The notes under the pieces are model-generated. The model had not been told where the DNA came from and searched no databases. It saw only the letters and a program-made list of their open reading frames with translations. Shown here piece by piece: positions 1 to 5,182 of a stretch of 5,182 bases of DNA. The translations under genes were made by a program, and so were the position numbers. The stretch's first letter is position 1, and the number at the start of each line of letters is the position of its first letter. This stretch comes from Bacillota bacterium (lineage in GTDB: Bacteria > Bacillota > Clostridia > Christensenellales > Aristaeellaceae): NCBI GenBank assembly GCA_023458835.1, contig JAEWWY010000128.1, positions 1 through 5,182 of the forward strand, written 5' to 3'.

Positions 1-416
1 TGATAAAATACAAAGAAGAGCAGGGGATAGCTGCCCAGCAAAATATAAAGCTGCCATGATGCCTTTTTGTGCGTCCGCCTTTCACTGTGGCGGATGCTGT
101 TGTGGAAGGAATGGACAAAGAACACCATCGTGGCAAGATACACCGCGATGCCGGCGCTTCTCACCGTTGTAGCCAGGGAAAGCGGAACGCGGAAGAAGGA
201 GTGGATGAGCCGGTATATTTTTGTTTCCAGGGAACCATATATGAAATTGGCCGGCACAAGATAATTGCTCGCCTTGGAGATTTCCACCAGCAAGGTCGCC
301 AGCGCCATGGACATGCCCAGCATCATCAGGATGAAAAGAAGATAATATTTGTTCCGGTAATCCCAGAGCAGCAAAAGCAGGGAAAACAGCAGCATAAACA
401 ATATGGTCAGGGACAC
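1..416 (-). CDS. N-terminal part of a multi-pass membrane protein, possibly a sensor kinase (partial, runs off left edge)
   Basis: Read on the minus strand, an open frame runs from a GTG at 416-414 to the left edge, giving 138 residues without a stop. It begins with a hydrophobic segment (residues 1-18), a short charged turn (DYRNKYY, 19-25), a second segment (about 26-45), a polar and amphipathic stretch (46-86), a third segment (87-104), a basic loop rich in His, Arg and Lys (105-119), and a fourth segment (121-137). GTG is preferred because AGGAGG lies at 431-426, nine bases upstream. An in-frame ATG at 455 would add 13 mostly basic residues, but it has no clear ribosome site and nearly abuts the predicted transcription start. 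I do not recognise the family. Multi-pass N-termini of this sort occur in sensor histidine kinases, and the position divergent from a sugar transporter fits a sensor, but no kinase domain is in view. It could equally be an unrelated membrane protein. Confidence 0.7.
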   Translation of the reverse strand, partial: MSLTILFMLLFSLLLLLWDYRNKYYLLFILMMLGMSMALATLLVEISKASNYLVPANFIYGSLETKIYRLIHSFFRVPLSLATTVRSAGIAVYLATMVFFVHSFHNSIRHSERRTHKKASWQLYILLGSYPLLFFVFY

Positions 417-470
417 GCGCGTTTTCCTCCTTCCGCATACACGCCTTTCCACCATCTTTTATCTGCGATT

Positions 471-499
471 ACCATACAAGGGGCAGGGCGAAATGTCAA
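471..499 (-). promoter_or_regulatory. Predicted sigma-A type promoter for the leftward membrane protein gene
   Basis: On the minus strand a perfect -35 box TTGACA (499-494) is followed after exactly 17 bases by TATGGT (476-471), a 4/6 match to TATAAT. Transcription would start near 464, giving a leader of roughly 48 bases to the GTG start at 416, with AGGAGG inside it. A start this close to the ATG at 455 would leave that codon almost leaderless, which supports the GTG start. Confidence 0.55.
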
Positions 500-524
500 T
501 GGAAAAAGGGAAGAAAGAGCGTGG

Positions 525-545
525 GGTTGTATAAAACATACAACC
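525..545. promoter_or_regulatory. Perfect 8-bp inverted repeat, candidate operator between divergent genes
   Basis: GGTTGTAT (525-532) and ATACAACC (538-545) form a perfect inverted repeat around the 5-base spacer AAAAC. It lies between the leftward -35 box (494-499) and the predicted rightward -35 box (598-603), where a regulator could affect both genes. The TTGTAT/ATACAA half-sites resemble operators of some GntR-family regulators; that is a resemblance only. As RNA it would be an AT-rich hairpin. A run of seven T follows at 554-560, but it is separated from the stem by eight bases, so a terminator is less likely. Confidence 0.5.
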
Positions 546-597
546 TTCCGCGGTTTTTTTCACGGTTTGGGCCGTATGGTTGGATGGAAAATCTACC

Positions 598-625
598 TTG
601 CTCTTCCCGCAGGTTACGCTACAAT
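598..625 (+). promoter_or_regulatory. Predicted promoter for the binding-protein gene
   Basis: TACAAT at 620-625 is a 5/6 match to the -10 consensus. A weak -35 box TTGCTC (598-603, only the TTG conserved) lies 16 bases upstream. Transcription would start near 632, giving a leader of about 38 bases. The weak -35 would suit a promoter that needs an activator. A small inverted repeat, GGAT-AAC-ATCC at 628-638, falls on the expected start site and could be an accessory operator. I saw no convincing catabolite (cre-type) site in the region. Confidence 0.4.
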
Positions 626-669
626 AAGGATAACATCCGGTGAGAAAATGATAACTGGGAGGGGATACC

Positions 670-2022
670 ATGAAACGGGCTCTGTCTTTGTGTCTGATCC
701 TGATGCTGGCCTGCCTCGCGCTGAACGCCGGCCTGGCGGAAGCGCCTAAAATGGAGACCATCACCGTCTGGTCAGACAATGCGCATGAAAAGGAATTGCG
801 CGTAAAACAGGTGGAGGAATTCAATAACACCATCGGCAAGGAAAAAGGCATCTATATCGAGTACACCGTATACGGCGACAGCTACTCCGACTCCATCAAG
901 ATCGCCGCCCAGGCCGATGAGGCCCCCGATATGTTCCGCGCCGATACCAAGTTCATGCAGGATTTCGTGAACGCCGGCTATGTGGTGCCCCTTTCAAGCC
1001 TGCCCGGCGGCGAAGAGCTTATCTCCAGGTATGATGGCCTTCTGGCCAAGCAGTACCACATCTTCAACGATGAAGTATACACCCTTCCTTATAACCTGAC
1101 CACCTACAAATTCGTGGTAAACGCCGACCTGTTCAAGGCCGCCGGCCTGGAAGTTCCCTATGAGGGCTGGACCTGGCAGGATGTGCGGGAATATGCCAAA
1201 AAGATCACCGAAGCCGGCGCCGGCAAGTCCTACGGCTTTGGCCTGAGCCTCAAAGCCCTGTGGACGATAAGCTCCTACCTGACCATGCCCTGCGGCACGA
1301 ATGCGGGCCACTACGGCTACGATTGGAACGGCGCCAAGTTCGACTTCGCTGCCTTGGAACCCATGGTGACGGAGCTGTACAACATCACCCAGGATGGCAG
1401 CGTGTTCCCCGGCTTTGAAGGCCTGGACGCCGATGGCGTGCGCGCCCAGTTCGCGGAAGGCCGCATCGGCATTATGGGCGCCGCCAGCTTTGACGCCGCC
1501 GTGTACAACGAGCAGTTCCCCGCCAAGTGCGACTGGGCGGTTGTGCCCGAGCCCTCCTTTTCCAAAGAAGGTTCCCCTTACAAAGAGTTCGTGCAGCCGA
1601 CACAGTTGCTGGTGATGGGCAAAAAGGCTCTGGAGCACCCCGAAAAGGCCATGATCGTATACGATTACTTCTACAGCGATGCGTGCGCTGCCCAGATGTA
1701 TGAGCAGGGCCTGTATGTGCCCATCCGCCAGGAAGCCATCAACATGGCCGCCAAGCAGCCGGATGCAAAGGGTTTTGCGGAATTTGCCGACATCAAGGAA
1801 AAGTTCGTCATGCAGCCCATGCCCGATACCATGATCAGCGTGGAGGGCTCCGCCTACCGCGAAGTGCTGGCCAACCTCCTGTCCGGACAGGCCGGCTCCG
1901 ATGTAAAGGCGCTGCTTGAAGATTGCGACACCCGCTACAACAAGGCGCTGGAAGCCTTGACCGCGGAGCAGTTGGAGCTGTTCAAGCTGGCCGAAGGCAC
2001 CGTGATCGAACGCACCAAGTAA
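670..2022 (+). CDS. Carbohydrate ABC transporter substrate-binding protein (family 1, MalE/UgpB-like)
   Basis: This 450-residue protein is the extracytoplasmic receptor of a sugar-type ABC importer: it binds the ligand outside the membrane and hands it to the permeases encoded downstream. Residues 1-25 form a signal peptide (KR n-region, Leu/Ala-rich core) with a likely cleavage after AEA at 23-25. Family hallmarks follow: ITVWSDNAHEKE at 31-42 opening the first lobe, APDMFRAD at 85-92, YTLPYNLTTYKFVVNADLF at 137-155, GWTWQDVREYAKK at 166-178, and FAEGRIGIMGA at 261-271. Length is normal for solute-binding protein family 1. The ATG has GGGAGG (657-662) seven bases upstream. Many Gram-positive binding proteins are lipoproteins; here the only possible lipobox is MLAC ending at Cys15, followed by more hydrophobic sequence, so plain secretion and lipid anchoring both remain possible. 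The ligand cannot be read from sequence; maltose, glycerol-phosphate and oligosaccharide receptors share this fold. Confidence 0.95.
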   Translation: MKRALSLCLILMLACLALNAGLAEAPKMETITVWSDNAHEKELRVKQVEEFNNTIGKEKGIYIEYTVYGDSYSDSIKIAAQADEAPDMFRADTKFMQDFVNAGYVVPLSSLPGGEELISRYDGLLAKQYHIFNDEVYTLPYNLTTYKFVVNADLFKAAGLEVPYEGWTWQDVREYAKKITEAGAGKSYGFGLSLKALWTISSYLTMPCGTNAGHYGYDWNGAKFDFAALEPMVTELYNITQDGSVFPGFEGLDADGVRAQFAEGRIGIMGAASFDAAVYNEQFPAKCDWAVVPEPSFSKEGSPYKEFVQPTQLLVMGKKALEHPEKAMIVYDYFYSDACAAQMYEQGLYVPIRQEAINMAAKQPDAKGFAEFADIKEKFVMQPMPDTMISVEGSAYREVLANLLSGQAGSDVKALLEDCDTRYNKALEALTAEQLELFKLAEGTVIERTK

Positions 2023-2032
2023 TTTCATGTCC

Positions 2033-2061
2033 TTGCCGGGGCTATTGCATTGATGCATAAT
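2033..2061 (+). promoter_or_regulatory. Possible internal promoter for the oxidoreductase-permease genes
   Basis: TTGCCG (2033-2038, 4/6 to TTGACA) and CATAAT (2056-2061, 5/6 to TATAAT) are separated by 17 bases. A start near 2068 would give a leader of about 90 bases that contains the predicted terminator at 2099-2131. The match lies within a strong hairpin, so it may be coincidental; I rate it as a weak candidate. Confidence 0.22.
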
Positions 2062-2079
2062 AGTGCAATAGCCCCAGGC
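2035..2079 (+). other. Long intercistronic RNA hairpin after the binding-protein gene
   Basis: A perfect 12-bp stem, GGGGCTATTGCA (2038-2049) with TGCAATAGCCCC (2064-2075), extends inward by three further pairs (two of them G-U) and outward by GCC/GGC (2035-2037 with 2077-2079) around a bulged A2076. That makes about 18 pairs with an 8-base loop. Only three T follow, so it is a poor terminator on its own. It starts 12 bases after the stop codon of the binding-protein gene, where such hairpins commonly block 3' exonucleases and raise binding-protein mRNA levels. That role is inferred. Confidence 0.7.
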
Positions 2080-2098
2080 TTTCAGAAAAGATCATTCT

Positions 2099-2131
2099 GC
2101 GTGGGCGGCCCCGTGCCGCTCCCGCATTTTT
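2099..2131 (+). terminator. Intrinsic terminator or attenuator between binding protein and oxidoreductase
   Basis: GCGTGGGCGGC (2099-2109) pairs with GCCGCTCCCGC (2115-2125) across the loop CCCGT: 11 positions with one mismatch (T2102/C2122) and one G-U pair. The stem is followed by A and then five T (2127-2131). This has the form of a rho-independent terminator. It ends 13 bases before the oxidoreductase ribosome binding site, with no room for a promoter after it. The downstream genes therefore need read-through, whether from the main promoter or from a start just upstream. Partial termination would give excess binding protein over permeases. Confidence 0.65.
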
Positions 2132-2158
2132 CAAGTCATCCGGCAAGGAGGAGTCAAA

Positions 2159-3511
2159 GTGGAGGTCGTGATCCCCCAAAAGCATATCCCGGTGTATGAA
2201 AGCGTACAGGTGCTGGTGGTGGGCGGCGGGCCCGCGGGCATCGGCGCTGCCGTCAGCGCGGCCCGGCAGGGGTGCAAAACCATGCTGCTGGAAAAACGCG
2301 GTTTCCTGGGCGGCAACATCACCGCCAGCTATGTGGAAAGCTGCAACTACTTCATGCGAAATACGCCCTTCCGCCCGGAAGGCGTGTTCATGGAAATGGA
2401 GCAGAAATTCGATGCGGCCTTCCCCACTGACGACCTCCGGCCCAATGCCCCCCACCGCTTCCACAGCGAGCATTTGAAAGTGTTCCTGGATGACTTCATC
2501 CAACGGGAAGGGGTCAGCCTCAAGCTGCACGCCTTTGTCAACGATGTGGTGGTGAAGGATGGGAAAATACAGGCGGTGATCATCCAGACCAAGCAGGGGC
2601 CCAAGGCCGTGCAGGCGGACGTGGTCATCGACTGCACCGGCGACGGTGACGTGGCTTTCAGCGCCGGGGTGTCTTACGACCAGGGCCGCGCGACGGACGG
2701 GCTTTGCCAGCCTGGCACGGTAAGCTTCCGCCTTGCGGGGGCGGACACGGCGCTGCTGCTTGCAGGCGGCGATCAGCTAAAGGCGGTGGGCCAGCGCTTC
2801 CATGACGAGTACCGGGCGGGAATCACGGGCCTTCCCTGCAAGCGGCAGGACCTGCCCTTTGGCCGCCTCACCGGGGCCGGGCAGATTTCCTATATTAATT
2901 ACGCCTGTGCCTATGGCATAGACCCCACCGATATGGACGATCTGACCCGGGGTGAAATGGAGTGCCGCGGCTATATCCTGGATATTTACCGCTACATGAA
3001 GAAACATTATCCGGGATTTGAGCGTACGGAGATATCCTCCATAGCCCCGGAAATCGGCTTCCGGGACAGCCGCCGCATACGGGGGGAATACATGCTTACC
3101 ATCGACGATATGGAGGGCAACAAGCATTTTGAGGACTGCATCGCGGTATATCCCCGCTTTTACGATATGCTGTCCCCCGACGCCAACATGGACGGGGACG
3201 GCAAGGTGGAAGGCAAGGGGTACCGGGGCCATATTTACGAGCCCGTGGTGGATGAACGAAGCTTCCAGGTGCCCTACCGCAGCCTTTTGCCCGTGAACAT
3301 GGATAACCTTCTGGTGGCGGGGCGCTGCATAAGCTGCGAGCATGTTGCCCAAAGCGGCGTACGGGCCATTTCCCTGTGCACGATGACGGGGGAGGCGGCG
3401 GGCATCGCGGGGGGCATGGCCGCCAGGGAAAAAATCAGCCCGAAGAAGGTGGATGTGAAGCTGCTGCAGGCAGCCCTTGCGGCAGGGGGATTCACGCTCC
3501 CGAAAGCGTAA
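2159..3511 (+). CDS. FAD-dependent oxidoreductase (PF12831 FAD_oxidored type)
   Basis: This 450-residue soluble flavoprotein should carry out a redox step on an unidentified, probably cytoplasmic substrate. Near the N-terminus is a Rossmann FAD site: VLVVGGGPAGIGAA (18-31), then LLEKRGFLGGN (43-53), where Glu45 is placed to bind the adenosine ribose. Further family features are IDCTGDGDVA (157-166), the Arg-rich FRDSRRIRGEYML (301-313), NLLVAGRCIS (383-392), and SLCTMTGEAAGIA (405-417) in the C-terminal FAD-contacting part. A CxxC pair (Cys390, Cys393) and an acidic loop DANMDGDGKVE (341-351) are worth noting. There is no signal peptide or membrane segment, and length is usual for the family. 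The start is GTG, supported by AAGGAGG (2145-2151) seven bases upstream. It sits between the binding protein and the permeases, so it probably acts on the transported compound or an early product. The class is secure; substrate and electron partner are unknown. Confidence 0.92.
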   Translation: MEVVIPQKHIPVYESVQVLVVGGGPAGIGAAVSAARQGCKTMLLEKRGFLGGNITASYVESCNYFMRNTPFRPEGVFMEMEQKFDAAFPTDDLRPNAPHRFHSEHLKVFLDDFIQREGVSLKLHAFVNDVVVKDGKIQAVIIQTKQGPKAVQADVVIDCTGDGDVAFSAGVSYDQGRATDGLCQPGTVSFRLAGADTALLLAGGDQLKAVGQRFHDEYRAGITGLPCKRQDLPFGRLTGAGQISYINYACAYGIDPTDMDDLTRGEMECRGYILDIYRYMKKHYPGFERTEISSIAPEIGFRDSRRIRGEYMLTIDDMEGNKHFEDCIAVYPRFYDMLSPDANMDGDGKVEGKGYRGHIYEPVVDERSFQVPYRSLLPVNMDNLLVAGRCISCEHVAQSGVRAISLCTMTGEAAGIAGGMAAREKISPKKVDVKLLQAALAAGGFTLPKA

Positions 3512-3535
3512 TGCATGCATTGGCGGCATGCCGCC
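3511..3535. repeat. Two adjacent perfect palindromes between oxidoreductase and first permease
   Basis: ATGCATGCAT (3511-3520) is a perfect 10-bp palindrome that begins on the last base of the oxidoreductase stop codon. After one T it is followed by GGCGGCATGCCGCC (3522-3535), a perfect 14-bp palindrome that could fold into a short, GC-rich hairpin. There is no T-run, so it is not an intrinsic terminator. It may be an intercistronic RNA structure or chance in a GC-rich spacer. Confidence 0.45.
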
Positions 3536-3558
3536 GGCGAAGCAGGGAGGGAAGGACA

Positions 3559-4494
3559 ATGCTTATGCCCCAAATAGCAAAAAAGAGCGCGCCGGCCCGG
3601 CAGAAGGGCTTCAAAAGCGATTCGGTGCAGCCGGTGCTGATGCTGCTGCCCATGATGATCGGTTTTTGCATTTTTACGTATGTTCCCATTGTATATATCC
3701 TTCGGTACTGCTTGTACCAATCCAATGGCATCATTTCGAAATTTATTGGCACGGACAACTTTGTCCGCCTTTTTACAAGGGACAGCGCCTTTTGGGATGC
3801 CATGTTCAATACTGTGATTTTATCGGCGGGCAAGCTTATGCTGGAAATCCCCCTGGCGCTTATGCTGGCGGTGCTTTTGAACAAGGGGTTGAAGGGAACG
3901 GGATTCTTCCGTGTGACCATGTTCCTGCCCGCCATTACCAGCACGGCCATCGTGGGGCTTATCTTCTCCCTGATGTTCGCCTCCTTCGACGGCATCGTCA
4001 ACAACATTATGCAGAGCGTGGGCTTTATCACCCGCCCCATCAACTGGATGGGCAACAAATGGACGGCGCTTCTGATGCTGGGCTTCGCTTCCATATGGAA
4101 CTATTTTCCCATCAATATGATCTTTTTCCTGATGGCGCTGCAAAGCATCCCCAAAGAATTGTATGAATGCGCCAGCATTGACGGCGTGACCCCGGTTAAG
4201 CGGTTTTTCAAAATCACGCTGCCCATGATTGCGCCCATTATGCAGGTGGTCATCCTGATGGCCATCGTAGGCAGCCTGAAGGTAAGCGATCTGGTGCTGG
4301 CTTCCACCAACGGCGCGCCGGGGGGCAAAACAGAAGTGATCATGACGTATGTGTTCAAATACTTCTTCGGCTATTCCGGCAGGGCCATCGAGGTGGGGTA
4401 TGCTTCCGCCATGTCGCTGGTAACAGGCGTTTTCCTGGCGGGAATCTCGCTGATGTACATGCGCCTGAGCAACAGGATGAGCAGTATTTACTGA
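3559..4494 (+). CDS. Carbohydrate ABC transporter permease 1 (MalF/UgpA type)
   Basis: This 311-residue inner-membrane protein is one half of the transmembrane channel of the importer. A basic cytoplasmic N-terminus (1-20) leads into a membrane segment at about 24-50, followed by the sequence VLMLLPMMIGFCIFTYVPI (26-44) typical of MalF-type subunits. Further segments lie near 82-107, 117-140, 169-193, 226-246 and 279-300. The ATPase-coupling EAA loop is at about 200-222 (ELYECASIDGVTPVKRFFKI then TLP), with the conserved Gly209 and terminal Leu-Pro. Length is normal. The frame stays open upstream to an ATG at 3376 inside the oxidoreductase gene. The true start is placed at 3559 because GGGAGG lies at 3545-3550 with an eight-base gap, and because the upstream extension does not look like this family. 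It follows the oxidoreductase by 47 bp and precedes the second permease by 14 bp, so all three are probably co-transcribed. Confidence 0.94.
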   Translation: MLMPQIAKKSAPARQKGFKSDSVQPVLMLLPMMIGFCIFTYVPIVYILRYCLYQSNGIISKFIGTDNFVRLFTRDSAFWDAMFNTVILSAGKLMLEIPLALMLAVLLNKGLKGTGFFRVTMFLPAITSTAIVGLIFSLMFASFDGIVNNIMQSVGFITRPINWMGNKWTALLMLGFASIWNYFPINMIFFLMALQSIPKELYECASIDGVTPVKRFFKITLPMIAPIMQVVILMAIVGSLKVSDLVLASTNGAPGGKTEVIMTYVFKYFFGYSGRAIEVGYASAMSLVTGVFLAGISLMYMRLSNRMSSIY

Positions 4495-4508
4495 TTGGAG
4501 GCGCCGCC

Positions 4509-5182
4509 ATGACCGTGAAGCAAAAAAAGCGCATAAGCGATATTCTCATATACCTGGCCCTGAGCATTGTGTTTGTGTTCACCATATTCCCCATCCTGTA
4601 CACGTTTATGGGGTCGTTCAAAAGCAACCAGGAGCTGCTGACCTCCGGCAGCACCATTTTCCCTGAAAGATTTGTGCTGGACAACTACAAGCAGGCCTGG
4701 AGCCTGGCCAACTTTGAAAAATATACCTTCAACAGCCTGTATATGTCCTTATCCATCGTGGCAGGCACCATCATCACCAGCACGGTGGCAGGCTACGCCT
4801 TTGAGCGGGGAAAGTTCAGGGGTAAAAATATCATGTTCGGCATGGTGGTTTCCTCCATGTTCGTATCCCTGGGAAGCCTGACACTCTATCCCGTGGTATC
4901 CATCGCCAAGTGGGTAGGCATCAACAAAAGCCTGTGGGGTGTTGTCCTCATCCGGGTGGTGGGGTTGAATGTCACCAATCTTTTCATCACCCGCACCTAT
5001 ATCCGCTCCATTTCCACGGAGATCGACGAGGCGGCCAGGATCGACGGCTGTTCCTTCTTCGGTATCTTCCGCCATATCATTTTCCCATTGCTGCAGCCTT
5101 TGATTGCCACCATCGCCATCCTGGAATTCCGCCACTCCTGGAATGATTACCTGCTGCCCATGGTATTCACCCTCTCCAAGCC
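4509..5182 (+). CDS. Carbohydrate ABC transporter permease 2 (MalG/UgpE type), partial at right edge
   Basis: The frame opens at ATG 4509 and runs past the right edge after 224 codons; family members are usually about 270-290 residues, so some 50-65 residues are missing. This subunit pairs with the preceding permease to form the channel. Visible features are a basic N-terminus (1-8), a first membrane segment at 12-35, the FKSNQELL motif (37-44) typical of MalG-type subunits after it, the NSLYMSLSI region (75-83) opening the core transport domain, further segments near 106-130 and 143-162, and the EAA loop EIDEAARIDGCSFFGIFRHI (171-190) followed by IFP. WNDYLLPMVF (211-220) is also characteristic. 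TTGGAGG (4495-4501) lies seven bases before the ATG, and only 14 bp separate it from the previous stop, so translation is probably coordinated. No ATP-binding subunit is seen in the window. Confidence 0.94.
   Translation, partial: MTVKQKKRISDILIYLALSIVFVFTIFPILYTFMGSFKSNQELLTSGSTIFPERFVLDNYKQAWSLANFEKYTFNSLYMSLSIVAGTIITSTVAGYAFERGKFRGKNIMFGMVVSSMFVSLGSLTLYPVVSIAKWVGINKSLWGVVLIRVVGLNVTNLFITRTYIRSISTEIDEAARIDGCSFFGIFRHIIFPLLQPLIATIAILEFRHSWNDYLLPMVFTLSK

Noticed and set aside
82..438. 118-residue open frame on the minus strand, in a different frame from the membrane protein
   Set aside because: Its ATG at 438 lacks a spaced ribosome site; the other minus-strand frame gives clean hydrophobic segments right after AGGAGG, so this one is the shadow.
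542..560. Possible small terminator AACC-TTCCGC-GGTT followed by T residues
   Set aside because: The stem is only 4 bp, no gene reads rightward into it, and the stronger pairing is the 525-545 inverted repeat, which uses the same AACC.
69..749. 226-residue open frame on the plus strand across the left gene and the divergent promoter region
   Set aside because: It crosses both predicted promoters and the inverted repeat, overlaps the binding-protein signal peptide in another frame, and has a His/Gln-rich composition with no family resemblance.
994..2058. 354-residue open frame on the minus strand opposite the binding-protein gene
   Set aside because: It is the antisense shadow of a clear family protein with high GC at codon position three, has a Gly/His/Val-rich composition without recognisable motifs, and crosses the intercistronic hairpin.
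3376..3558. Upstream extension of the first permease frame back to an ATG at 3376
   Set aside because: It lies within the end of the oxidoreductase gene, encodes a Gly/His/Arg-rich stretch unlike permease N-termini, and a good ribosome site supports the start at 3559.
2777..3559. 260-residue open frame on the minus strand opposite the oxidoreductase
   Set aside because: It is antisense to a well-supported flavoprotein; composition is rich in His, Ala and Pro, as expected for a shadow frame, and no domain is recognisable.
3477..4166. 229-residue open frame on the plus strand overlapping the first permease
   Set aside because: It is out of frame with the permease, whose membrane segments and EAA loop are unmistakable; the alternative protein has no coherent hydrophobic pattern.
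1..5182. CRISPR arrays, tRNA or rRNA genes, insertion sequences, known riboswitches
   Set aside because: I saw no regularly spaced repeats, cloverleaf or rRNA segments, transposase frames with terminal repeats, or conserved riboswitch cores; the window is fully explained by the five genes and their spacers.

Overview
The window reads as part of a sugar (or sugar-derivative) uptake and conversion locus from a GC-rich member of the Clostridia or a related Gram-positive lineage. That placement is an inference. It rests on strong AGGAGG-type ribosome binding sites, the Gram-positive style of binding protein, two permeases with no ATPase beside them, and the amino-acid flavour of the proteins. No marker gene is present that would fix the taxon.

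Layout. Positions 1-416 (minus strand) hold the N-terminal part of a multi-pass membrane protein that runs off the left edge; it is unnamed but could be the sensor part of a regulatory protein. A divergent intergenic region (417-669) carries a good leftward promoter, a perfect 8-bp inverted repeat that looks like an operator, and a plausible rightward promoter. On the plus strand follow a secreted carbohydrate-binding protein (670-2022), a 136-bp spacer with two strong hairpins of which the second looks like an intrinsic terminator, an FAD-dependent oxidoreductase of the PF12831 type (2159-3511), a MalF/UgpA-type permease (3559-4494) and a MalG/UgpE-type permease (4509 to beyond the right edge).

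How it may work. The binding protein captures a carbohydrate-like ligand and delivers it to the permease pair. The ATPase is not in view and is probably a shared MsmX-like protein encoded elsewhere, or lies beyond the right edge. The oxidoreductase sits inside the transport operon, between binding protein and permeases, so it probably acts on the imported compound or an early product. The hairpin and terminator after the binding-protein gene would let it be made in excess over the downstream genes, as such systems need. The divergent membrane protein may sense the same ligand.

The most interesting points are the oxidoreductase embedded in the transporter operon, the terminator placed only 13 nt before the oxidoreductase ribosome binding site, and the operator-like palindrome in the divergent promoter region. 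None proves a new system; the substrate and the oxidation chemistry are the unknowns.
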